Position numbers and translations under genes: made by a program | Notes under the pieces: generated by a model | Told to the model about the DNA's origin: nothing | Databases searched by the model: none | Seen by the model: only the letters and a program-made list of their open reading frames with translations | Origin: Mesostigma viride | Lineage: Eukaryota > Streptophyta > Mesostigmatophyceae > Mesostigmatales > Mesostigmataceae | Direction of reading: 5' to 3' | Assembly (NCBI GenBank): GCA_009746045.1 | Contig: RPFO01000165.1 | Coordinates: 1,784,046-1,810,324 of the forward strand | Length of the DNA: 26,279 nt | Shown here: in pieces, positions 8,006 through 17,700 of the stretch | Layout: each line of letters starts with the position of its first letter | How positions within the stretch are numbered: the first letter of the stretch is position 1

Positions 8006-9446
8006 CATCACGCCCCCTCACGCCCAGGGTTGGGATGCACGTCACCACACCGGGTCAAGTCAGGAATCCAGGCGCCACGCCGACTGGCCTTGTCAGCTGG
8101 GTTGTGGTCGGTAGCCACCCAAACCGAGTGGCTCTGCATGTCGCCAGCCAGTGACAGAGCGCAGTAGCGCCGAACCAGCTGATTGAGGCGGTAGGAAGAC
8201 AACCGCCCCTTGACAAACGCCCCCACCACAGCACTAGAGTCCACGAGCCGGACGACTCGCTTACCTCAACACGCCTTGGTCCGGCACGACCACTCGACCC
8301 CCTGCGTCGCAGCAATTGCCTCCTTGACGTTGATGTGGTTAGGCTGCCCCCGCCACCTGTACGACAGTGCTGTACGCCAGTGGCCACCGTCCAGCAGGCT
8401 GTAGTCCCCCTCCATGCGCTCCACGTCCTAGTCCTCCCCAGAAGTTAAGGCTGTTGTCCGCCACCCCGGCGCTTCGCGCCAGGTTGCCAGCCGGGCACAA
8501 TCGGCCCCAGGCAGGTCCCGGTAGACCACCCCACCGCCGGAACTGCTCGCATCACTTGCAACTTCCCGGTCAAAAAGGGGCCGGGCCCTGGCAGCCATCA
8601 AAACGGGGGCCAAGTTGATCGCCGCCTGAAGCTCCCGGCGGGCCCCCTCAGGGAGCCGCCAGCGGCGCCCAGGCAGGGAGGCGTTCATGGCTGCTAGCAG
8701 CCGATACGGCTCAGACCACACCGAGAGCATGGGGCGGCACAGCAGATGCATCCACACCCACTTCCCAAGCACAGAACTAAGTTCGCGGTAGTATGTAAAT
8801 CCGCGATCCAAGATTCTATGAGTAGCTGCGATAACCGCCACCACACGCTCAGGAACAGGCACCACGTCACCATCTCTTTTGGTGAATAACACCCACCGCT
8901 ACAGCCCAGTCTGCTCCGCTGTTGCCCGTACCACCTTGTCAGACTTCTGCACCAGCCTAACAGCGGCGTAGGCAGCCTGGACACGATCTAGCTGCTGATT
9001 CACCCCATCCACCGACGCACAGTGGGTGAAATGGAGGTCATCGATCGTCACAACATGCATACCTTCCAGATCCTGCTGAGATTCGAAGCACGGCGAGGGC
9101 GCCAAGCGGCCGCAAGGTTCCTCCCCAACCTCAGCCGGACGGTCTGCCCCGCCTCGTTAGCCTCCGCCACCAGGATAGCGCTGACTCAGTCGATGCTAAG
9201 GCCACGACTAGCTCCTGGGGGGTGTTGGCCACAGCGGTACAGCACAGACTGGTGCAACACTGACCACAGGACCAACGCACGGCCATTGTTTCACATTGCC
9301 AGCACACACATCCTTGACCACACCTTCCGACGTGCCCCACTAAGGCCCACAAGATCCGACCACACCTGTATCCATGCACACTACCGCCGCATCCACAACG
9401 GGCAGGCCGAGTCTGTTGCACTAGGAATCCAAATCTGATACGCCCC
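8006..9446 (-). pseudogene. T1 RT-RNase H region, inverted copy, 5' truncated
   Basis: On the minus strand, RT motif C (TIDDL, about 9037-9051) is followed by a frameshift near 8905. The thumb/RNase H part then reads openly (8428-8892) through ARPLFDREVASDAS to SGED, where TGG of copy 1 has become TAG. Beyond it the RNase H end (VDSSAVVG, PADKASR) remains recognisable at 8008-8244. The frame is intact at the point near 8470 where copy 1 is shifted. The 2A-like motif here ends NPGR instead of NPGP. The gene stops abruptly at 9446, inside RT motif A. Confidence 0.8.
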
Positions 9447-9447
9447 T

Positions 9448-9859
9448 TTTCTTTATAGTGAGATGGAAGGGTAGCCGCTATAGCTAGGTTATTGGGTTCA
9501 CGTGACATACCTTTTGAGGCCGGTGCGGCCTGATCCGGATCAGTCGTGGCCAAAGCTTTGGCCAGTTTTTCTTGGCCAGGTGGCAGGAGCTACGTTGAGA
9601 TATAAACCTGCCACTGTCTAGGTTTCTTGGCTCATGGCGTAGTGATTAACTAGATCTAGATTCTTTCTCTCACGCAATATGTGACCTAATAGCCCCGGCA
9701 GCCTTACGTAAGCTGCCGGCAATTAGAACGCCACATTGCGTCATTTGTTCAGACGCAACATTTGCGTGGCGAAAAAATGCCGTCCGGGCCAAGGCCGCAT
9801 GACACGCAAAAAAGGACAAAAACAAACCCACCTAGCTAAGGTCGGCCTCTTTTCTTTTC
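9448..9859 (+). repeat. T2 repeat A1 (copy 2, first 19 nt missing)
   Basis: It starts at TTTCTTTATAGTGAG and is 412 nt long, that is 431 minus the 19 nt found inverted at 6280-6298. It contains the same hairpins as the other A copies. Confidence 0.87.
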
Positions 9860-9946
9860 ACGAGGGCGGCGACAGCAAGCCAGGGGAAACGAACCTCTGG
9901 TTTGACGAACCTGTACTGTCGGAGCCATTTTTGGCCCTGAGCAGCA

Positions 9947-11000
9947 ATGCCGAAGGGGCGCAAAGCTACAGGAGGGCAGGCAGCGCGCGGGGAGGACGGG
10001 ACGCCCACACCGCGGGCTGCTGCCGCCAGTCACGCGCCAGTCGCCTTCAGCGCCAAAAAGAAGCAGCTCGCCACTCTGCTCGCCAAGTGCATCAGCCCCG
10101 CAGAGGCGGTGGGGGCAGTCGAGCAGGTCTTCGGTGCCGAGGACTGGGTGACGGACGCCAGCTCGTGGAGCTCGAGCCAGCTGAAGTCTGTCGTGCAGTT
10201 GCTGGCCGATCACGTTGATGTTGGCGACGTGTTGGACGCACGTGACCCAAACGGAACGTTGGTGGCAAAACTGCTGGCCGTGGCAGATCTCGCGGCGGAC
10301 GAGGAGGAGGATCAGGCGCTGCCACCAACGACACCTGCGCAGCGAAAAATGGCCAAGCCGAAAGGCGCGGCCAAGGTTTCGGCAGGTGGGGGGGCTGTCG
10401 GAAAGGAAATGAGGGCGAGGTTGGCGACATTCGTTGGGGCACCTCCGGAAACCGAAAATCAGGACGACGAGGAGGACGAGGAGGGGGAGGTCGCAGCCGA
10501 GAAATTCATGCAAGGTTTGAAGGCAGCGCTGGGAGGAATGGAGGGGGCGGGAAGCCACTTCAAGGCCTCGAAAGGGGTGGCGCTGCCAAGCCGAGCCAAG
10601 AGCGTGAAATATCGGGTTTCGGAGCGGGTGCTGCCGGGGGTGTTGGAGGACGCCAGCGACAATGGGATGGGAATCCGGTCGTGGGTCATGACGGTAAAGC
10701 CTGGAAATTGGCGGAACATGGAGAACAGGAAAATTGTCATGAACATTGCATTGGCCATGGACACCCTTCTCAAGGAGCTGGGCTCAGCAGCCGGGGAGCT
10801 TGTGGGCATGGAGTACCTAATGAGGGTGGTGGCGGCCTTGCTGCAGGTGGAGGGCAAGGAGGGGGGGGTGGAAGGTGGCCAGCCACCTCCTGCCATTGGG
10901 GGAGGAGGCTGCACTGTCAGCCACCCCGGCTGTCAAGGCAGCTCTCCAAACTGCCATCCTCTTGGACAAGCTCAGCAAGGCTCAACAAGTAGGGAAATAG
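9947..11000 (+). pseudogene. T2 gag-like gene
   Basis: The ATG at 9947 opens with a basic, low-complexity N-terminus (MPKGRKATGGQAARG). It is followed by a helical block (KKKQLATLLAKCISPAEAVG), an acidic linker (NQDDEEDEEGEVAAEKF, about 10459-10509), and a core with KYRVSERVLPGVLEDASDNG and a long helix (MNIALAMDTLLKELG). A run of eight G at 10861-10868 is where the frame changes: the conserved C-terminus (LSATPAVKAALQTAILLDKL, then KAQQVGK) is in the next frame and ends with TAG at 10998-11000. In the original frame the sequence stays open into the RT. The G run is either a decay indel or a slippage site. The protein is a putative nucleic-acid-binding capsid-like protein; no family motif proves this. 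Confidence 0.65.
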
Positions 11001-11129
11001 AATCCCAGCGGGACCGCTCCCTTTTCCCGCTGCCATACCCACTTAGGCCAGCGTACACCGCGTGGGGCAGGGTGAGATCGGCACGCCGGCGACAGCGTGC
11101 CACGCGCCGCCACCGCGAGTACACACTGC

Positions 11130-13322
11130 AATGCAAGGTAGTGCGTTGGCTTAATTGGCTGGGGGGGGGGGGGCAAGAGTCTCCTCCTAACCCTAGAGGG
11201 GCGTGCTCTAAGGGGAGGGAGGAGGCCCTTGCGAGGGTCAAGAGGCACTGCACCTGGCACAGTCGCCGCGTAGGGGGCGTTGCGACAGGCCAGGAGCAAG
11301 AAGGTGCTGATGCAATATATGGGAAGCAGAATAAGTATGAACAACTGCGCGCGGACGCGGTGAGTTTACCGAAGGCGGAGGTGGCGGGGAAGGCACGGCT
11401 GCTCGACCTGTTGGCTATGCGGCCGAGCTGGCGGGAGATATATGCCAGCGAAGAGAACTGCATCAAGCCAGCGGTCGTGGCGAGCGCAAAGTATTGGAAT
11501 GTGCCCAAGCCCAGCCGGGGATGCTCCATGGCTGAATGGGGCAAGCTCATGAGCCGGGCAGCGGGCGTGGGCATGGTGGCGTTCCGGGAGAGGCGGCCCA
11601 AGTGGGTGGATGGCTGCTTTGGAGTGGCCAAGGGGGTGGGTGAGCTACGGTTCATCGTCAACAGGAAGCTGGGCAACCTGCTGTGGGTGGACCCCCCCAA
11701 GATCCTGCTACCCCACCTGGGCATCCTCGTGGAGGTCTACATCAAGGCTGGTGCTACTGCGCCAAGAGCGACCTCGTGTCATACTACTATTCCATCGAGG
11801 TGCCCGAGTGGTGGTGGGACTACCAAGGGCTTCCTAGTGTGTGGTCGACTAGCGTAGGTCTGGCAGGGCCCAGGCGGAAGGTGTGGCCCGTGCTCAAGGT
11901 GCTGGCCATGGGACATTCCCATGCGGTGGCGCTGGGGGAGGCCATCCATGAGATGGTGCTCTACATGACCGGTGCCCTGGATCCGAGGCGCCAGGTCAAC
12001 TACCTCTCAAGCGCAGGTGAGCTCACCTTGGTGCGCGACGAGTGTGGCCAGCCACTGCGCTTGGCCATCGAGTACAAGGAGGAGCGCGCCGGGGAGCTTC
12101 AGATTGACCTGGAAAACCCCCCTGCCCCCATGCTGTCCATCACCATTGATGACTTGGTGGCCAGCAACGGGCGGACCTGCGAGGCGGTGAACCAGCTCAT
12201 CACGCGCGCTATTGAGGAAGGCTACCTCCCTAACAACCTTGTGCCGTCTAAGGAGAAGACTAAGATGGCGAGCCTGGAAGGGGACGAGCTAGAAGCCCTA
12301 GGGGTGGTGCACCGACGGAACGGCGTGCTGGAACCAACGGTCAAGCAGCTCAACCTTGTGATCGCCCACACGCAGGCTATACTCACTCGAGGCCGAGCTA
12401 CGGCCGAGGGGCTGGCTGCCGTCTTGGGGCGGTGGTTGTGGCTGCAGATGTTAAGCCGCAGCTGCTTGTCCATTTGGCAGCAATGTTTCAAATTCATCAG
12501 CCTGCAAGGGTGGGGGCAGCGATCCTGGGTGCTGTGGGCCGGGGTGCGGGAGGAGTTAGAGTGTGCCCTGGCCTTGGCTCCCATGCTAAGGGTTGACCGA
12601 AGCGCACCTTTGGCCCGTGAGGTGGTTGCATCTGACGCGTCCACCTACGGGCAAGGTGTCGTGTACGCAACCATGGAGCCGGGCGATGTGACGGAGCTGG
12701 CGAGGGCACGAGAGGTGCGGGGGTACCCGACTTTGCTCATACCAAGTGAGGTGGCCTACGCTGGCCCTAGGCCACTGAGCGCGCGGGCGCAACAAGCAAT
12801 CACTAGCCAGCAATGGCGGGTTGGGGTCCGGAGTCGTTGGCGGGATCCGGGGATGCACATCAACGAGAAGGAGGTGCGGGCTGCAGTGAAGGGCGTGGAG
12901 AGGAGTGCGCGCAGCTTGGCAAACCGAGGCAAGCGGGTGGTGAGGTTGGTGGACTCCACCGCGGCGTTGGGCTGCTTGGCTAAGGGGCGGTCCTCATCCC
13001 ACAAGCTCAACAAGCAGTGCCGCCGCTTGTGCGCGCTGACCCTCGCCACTGGGAGTCGTTCCCAGTGGGTGTGGACGCCGAGTGCACTTCAACCAGCCGA
13101 TGGCGTTTCTCGCGGCCAATCCATGGCGACTTTCTTGGCAGGCTGGGTGCGCGACCTGACCGCGGAAGGCATCCATCCTAACCCGGAGCCCCCTGCACCT
13201 GTTAGCTACCTTCCATTGCTAGAGGGGAAAGTAAAGCCGGCTACCTTGCTGGCCTACCGTCGTGGCCCTGTGGGATCGCCAGGGAGGGATATAAGGGTAA
13301 GGCTAGCCTTTGCCAAGCAATA
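11130..13322 (+). pseudogene. T2 reverse transcriptase-RNase H, frameshifted, recombinase domain missing
   Basis: The N-terminal part, in the frame that ends at 11857, contains ARLLDLLAMRPSWREIY, SRGCSMAEWGKLM and the RT motif GVGELRFIVNRKLG (about 11635-11676). Near 11745 the frame changes. From there RT motif A (KSDLVSYYYSIEVPEWW, about 11767-11817), motif B (LAMGHSHAVALGEAIHEM), motif C (SITIDDL, Asp-Asp 12148-12153) and the connection domain run openly to 13322. RNase H shows VASDAS (Asp 12634-12636), INEKE (Glu 12865 or 12871), VDSTAALG (Asp 12952-12954) and PADGVSR (Asp 13099-13101). After LLEGKVKPATLLAYRR (about 13216-13263) only about 20 residues follow before the stop, with the final codons in B1. 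Normal YR elements have about 300 more residues here. Confidence 0.83.
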
Positions 13323-13432
13323 AGTGTTCCCATGAGCATCGGCGGCCGGGTTGTGGCCTGCCTTTTGTATGTGCTCCACTCATTGTTTTAATAAAGAGTC
13401 TGGTTACCCTGGAGTTCCACGGTTAATAGAAT
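13295..13432 (+). repeat. T2 repeat B1
   Basis: 138 nt, from GGTAAGGCTAGCC to GGTTAATAGAAT. It matches B2 at 13889-14026 and includes AATAAAGAGTCTGG, which may act as a 3' processing signal. Confidence 0.88.
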
Positions 13433-13863
13433 CGTGGTTCTCTGAACATAGTTTCTTTATAGTGAGATGGAAGGGTAGCCGCTATAGCTAGGTTATTGGG
13501 TTCACGTGACATACCTTTTGAGGCCGGTGCAGACTGATCCGGATCAGTCGTGGCCAACACTTTGGCCAGTTTTTCTTGGCCAGGTGGCAGGAGCTACGTT
13601 GAGATATAAACCTGCCACTGTCTAGGTTTCTTGGCTCATGGCGTATTGATTAACTAGATCTAGATTCTTTCTCTCACGCAATATGTGACCTAATAGCCCC
13701 GGCAGCCTTACGTAAGCTGCCGGCAATTAGAACGCCACATTGCGTCATTTGTTCAGACGCAACATTTGCGTGGCGAAAAAATGCCGTTCGGGCCAAGGCC
13801 GCATGACACGCAAAAAAGGACAAAAACAAACCCACCTAGCTAAGGTCGGCCTCTTTTCTTTTC
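13433..13863 (+). repeat. T2 repeat A2
   Basis: 431 nt, nearly identical to A1 at 5242-5672 and to 9448-9859. It starts with CGTGGTTCTCTGAACATAG directly after B1. Confidence 0.9.
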
Positions 13864-13888
13864 CCGCCCACCCTCCCTGCGTGTTTGG

Positions 13889-14026
13889 GGGTAAGGCTAG
13901 CCATTGCCAAGCAATAAGTGTTCCCATGAGCATCGGCGGCCGGGATGTGGCCTGCCTTTTGTATGTGCTCCACCCATTGTTTTAATAAAGAGTCTGGTTA
14001 CCCTGGAGTTCCACGGTTAATAGAAT
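13889..14026 (+). repeat. T2 repeat B2 (right end of T2)
   Basis: It matches B1 with a few substitutions and ends at TAATAGAAT. The next base begins T1 repeat A sequence. Confidence 0.9.
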
Positions 14027-14076
14027 TGATGTTTTGTGGTGATGCATGCAAAGCAAAGCAAGGCCAGAAATGGATT
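14027..14076 (+). repeat. 50-nt start of T1 repeat A after T2
   Basis: It reads TGATGTTTTGTGGTGATGCA and onward, matching 4809-4858 with one or two differences, then changes to unrelated sequence at 14077. In T1 this sequence is the beginning of repeat A2. Confidence 0.8.
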
Positions 14077-14639
14077 GTTTTGTTGTCATTGCCCTTTGAT
14101 CGTTTGATAGAATTCAGGTACACCTAGGAGATCACCTTACACCTGGGCTTCTCACCACCTGCCAGGGAATGCGAAGATCTCTGATGACTGGTAGACGGAT
14201 GGTGGCTGTGCATCGCGCAGGTTTGCAATGAGGCAAGATAAGCGGCTCGCGGAAGCTGCTGGGCGTTGTCGGCAAATCTAATACTAGTTTCGTAATCTAG
14301 ATTGGTTTCCCTGAGCTTGGTCAATAGGTCCAACCACTCATACCCTGGCAGCTGCTTTAGTAGATCACAGTGTAGAAAGTTTGTCAGGGTGGAAGAGGTG
14401 GACGGGCATAAGGGCCGCAGCTAGGGCTCTAGTACATTATGGCATCCATTCTCTACTGTCAGCCGCAGGGGATGGCCGGGTCAAGGCCATCAAAATTTTA
14501 CATGAGCTGATTGCCATTTCTCCTAGGTCTTTTTTGGCACGGTATGCCATGGGAGGCACGACTATGAGGCAATATGTAGCTGACGGTCATGTTTCGGGAG
14601 TGTCCACACTGTTCTTGTGGCTGTGTGCCTTGTCGTCAG
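14077..14639 (+). other. Non-coding flank, probably 3' end of a retroelement-filled VARS intron
   Basis: No exon of the synthetase and no transposon homology is recognised here. It ends with the acceptor TTGTCGTCAG at 14639. Upstream synthetase exons are not found anywhere to the left in the window. Confidence 0.55.
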
Positions 14640-14723
14640 GACGAACGCTACAAGCAGTTCATTGGCCTGAAGGTCGTCGTTCCCATGAGTGGCGGTCGCC
14701 AGATCCCCGTGATCGGCGATGAG
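14640..14723 (+). CDS. VARS: VARS exon a (editing domain, ..[12 protein letters not shown])
   Basis: 28 codons reading [20 protein letters not shown] and then QIPVIGDE, between acceptor TCGTCAG and donor GTGAGA, phase 0/0. It is conserved CP1 sequence just before the YVDxEFGTG block. Confidence 0.9.
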
Positions 14724-17700
14724 GTGAGAGGGACTTCTATTCTCCTTTAGAGGGACCTGTGTCATCGTCCCTACTCACCTGCCATGCGTGCCCATCCCCA
14801 GTACATGAACCGTCTTGTTATGCCATTTATCCTTACCATCTTACTATTTTACCCAATGCTTTATAATTCTCCCTGGTGGTGCGCCCATCTCCCGTACATA
14901 AACCGTCTTGAAATGCCGCCTATCCTCCGGATCCGATGTCCTTATCATCCCTCCTACTCTCCTCCCGTGCGCGCTTTTCTCCCAGTACATGAACCATGTT
15001 GTTATTCCGTCTATTCTTCTGACCTCGTTTCCTACCATCATCCCTGGCGCTCCCATCTCCCAGTATGTAGACCGCGAGTTTGGCACGGGCGCGCTCAAGA
15101 TCACACCCGGCCACGACCCAAACGACTACGAGATCGGTCAGCGCGTGGGCCTGCCCATCATCAACATCATGAACAAGGACGGCACGCTCAACGAGAACGC
15201 AGGCGCCTACCGGTGAGGGCATGCGGGTGTGTGTGTTGGAAATGGTTCCAATAGTTGTCAAGTGTTTGATGGCACATTGAGCAAGATCGCGGGCGCCTTG
15301 TGGTGAGGGCGCGCGGTTGCTGTGAAGCTGGTGATGGGGTGCTGTATTGGTGTTGTTGTTTCTGTTGCGGTTGCTGTCACTACCGCTGGGGTTGATTTTG
15401 GTGCTGCTACGGATTACGTGTTGTGGGGGTTTAGCACAGCGACCGCAGGGAAGTGATCAAGCATGGGTGCGCTTAGCCGCAACATGGACCACCTGTGCGT
15501 TCTGGACATCCCTTTTCTGCAAGCCACCCACATGGTACAGGAAGATGTAAGCCAGCCACACATACGGCAAGACCACTGCTGCTGGTGCTGACGCTGCGGC
15601 TGGTATTGCTGCTACCCCAGTCCTGATTGCTGCTGTCACTGCTGCTGTCGCAAAACCATGTTCTATGGGCTCCTGCCGAATGCTTACCTGAGGCTGCACT
15701 CTCTAGCATTTCACTTGCTGAAGCTGGGCTCTTTTTGCAGTAGTTAGGCTATAGTATGGGCTGCCTTCTTATGAGTCCCAAGCCTATCTGTGGCCTCTGG
15801 ACGATCGATGGGTTAGCCTTATTGCATCCGCTATGCTTTTGCGACTTTATCCTGTTGTATTACACCCACAGTTGGGCCTGCACCATGATGCAGAGAGAGT
15901 CCTCTGTGGCGTGCCCACTTGAGGCCGTGAGAGAACCTAGGGCACCCTCCCTCCTCGTTGTGTTGAAGGTTCCATTATTGGTACCCACGTGACACAGTCT
16001 GCGTGCTTTTTCTTTAATTGCTTAAATTACATGGGCAGCCTCTCGACTGGGATCCCCCTGTACTTGCCAAAATGCTTTAAACATTATGTGTTCATTTCTT
16101 GCTGCAGCTGCAGTAAGTTAGCATCTGTGAGTTGTGACAGCAGCTGATGTTGCTATGCCTGCCGCGTCGACTCCCGCGCGCAGCAACATGGACCGTTTCG
16201 CCGTACGCAAGAAGCTGTGGAGTGACATGGAGGCAGCGGGTTTGACGCTCAAGATGGAGCCGTACACGCTGCGTGTGCCACGCTCGCAGCGGGGGGGGGA
16301 GGTGCGTGTGGCAGCAGCAAGAGGGGCTGCGAGGGAAGCAAACCTGATTGCTGAGACCTGGGTAAATGTCTCTCATGGCCGGGTTATGGTCTGGTTTTGC
16401 GATCGAAGCTTCTTCTGAGATTGGTAGTGTACTGTTGGCTCCGAGCTTCGAAAGGCATGACGAAGTGACTTGGGGGTAGCTGTGTAGGTAATAAAGATAG
16501 TAGTATACTCCTAGCACATACTACTATAGTATAGTAGTATATTCATATGCGATGGTCCTTTGCGACATGAAGTTTGTACGTCTGTGGCCGGGTCTTCCCC
16601 GGTACTGCACTTTGCCAAATCCTATCAATAAAGCCTATTGATCTCCTCCTGTCACTACCCCTCTCATGTGACCACCACCACCACCCGTACCCTCGTACAC
16701 GCACCACCACTGCCGCCGCCACCACCACCACCACCGCCGCCGCCGCCGCCACCACCACCACCACCACCACCACCACCACCACCACCACCACCACCACCAC
16801 CACCACCACCACCACCACCACCACCACCACCACCACCACCACCACCACCACCACCACCACCACCACCACCACCACCACCACCACCACCACCACCACCACC
16901 ACCACCACCACTACCACTATCACCAGCAGCAGCAGCAGCAGTACCACCACCACCGGTACCCTCTCATGTGGCCACCGTATCAACCCCCCTCGTGTCGTCA
17001 CCCCCCTGGATCTAGCTTCGAACCCATCCGTAGGCATTCTCAACGGATCCTCGACATGTCCTAGCATATTAGGCCCCTCGGTCTGACGCCGCGCCTGCGT
17101 CGCCTGAAAACCGCGTCGTGCCGGGCGGCAGGTCGTGGAGCCGCTGGTCAGCAAGCAGTGGTTTGTCAAGATGGAGTCACTTGCCAAGCCAGCGCTCGCC
17201 GCGGTGCAGAAGGGGGACATCAAGATCGTGCCCGAGCGGTTTGAGAAGGTGAGCTGTTTGAGAAGCTGAGCTGCCGGGCTTGTGGGTAGGTGTGGCCCTG
17301 TAATTTGAGAAGGCAAGCGATTTGGGAAGGTGAGACCGTGCCTCTGGCAGTGCATAGGTGGGGCCCTAGGCTGTGAACAGGTGAGCTCCGGCACTTGGTA
17401 AAGATAAGCACTTTAAGGAGGTGTACACGTTGAGAACGTGAGCCATATAAAATACTGCGGTCTGGCAAAACAGTGTACAATTCAGCCTGTTAAGGGCTTA
17501 GAGGGTTGTAATTTTGTTTTGGTTTACTTTCAGGGCCCAATCTGGCTGTCTTGGTTTTTCGCTTTGTGCACCAGGCACCCAGTAGTTGAGGTACCTGCTC
17601 TCTCACATATATTCGTATGCCGTATACTAATATCTTGTCTAGGATGCAGCGTCTTTTGGGGGATGACTTAGCTGCTATGGCCCCTGTCGTGCCCTTTATT

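Larger units (their letters stand above)
6299..9446 (-). mobile_element. T1 copy 2: inverted, 5'-truncated YR retrotransposon
   Basis: It is the reverse complement of 2107-5241 of T1 copy 1 with a few percent substitutions and small indels. On the minus strand it has the RT from motif A onward, RNase H, YR, B1, A2 and B2. The gag and 5' RT regions and repeat A1 are absent: the match stops at 9446 (ATACGCCCC), where T2 repeat A begins. The mutations are mostly different from those in copy 1, so the two copies decayed separately. Confidence 0.87.
9448..14026 (+). mobile_element. T2 copy 2: full-length YR-type retrotransposon lacking its recombinase domain
   Basis: The layout is A1 (9448-9859, lacking its first 19 nt), gag (9947-11000), RT-RNase H (about 11130-13322), B1 (13295-13432), A2 (13433-13863) and B2 (13889-14026). 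This is the same A1-B1-A2-B2 plan as T1, with unrelated repeat sequences. The coding part ends just after the LLEG...LLAYRR block that starts the recombinase in T1, so the recombinase is deleted. The element would depend on a recombinase supplied by another copy. It is followed directly by 50 nt of T1 repeat A (14027-14076). Confidence 0.88.

Noticed and set aside
9836-10558. Minus-strand open frame of about 240 residues (also 5649-6374)
   Set aside because: It is the antisense shadow of the T2 gag, with Arg/Pro-rich composition from GC-rich coding DNA; the second one even crosses the N gap.
9947-11857. A single 636-residue gag-RT fusion protein
   Set aside because: The conserved gag C-terminus and stop are in another frame after a G8 run, and the RT changes frame again near 11745; it is better described as two broken genes, with slippage left as a possibility.
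14381-14722. A separate 113-residue open frame before VARS
   Set aside because: Its end overlaps exon a in the wrong frame and the rest shows no conserved motif; exon a in the other frame matches the synthetase family clearly.
15465-15500. Possible early copy of exon c start (GCAACATGGACCACCTGTGCG)
   Set aside because: Only 12-13 consecutive bases agree with 16184 onward and similarity fades quickly; too weak to list with the other border copies.
16543-17394. Long open frames on both strands with poly-Pro, poly-Thr, poly-His or poly-Val
   Set aside because: They come from the (CCA)n microsatellite in a VARS intron; a pure triplet tract is open in all frames.
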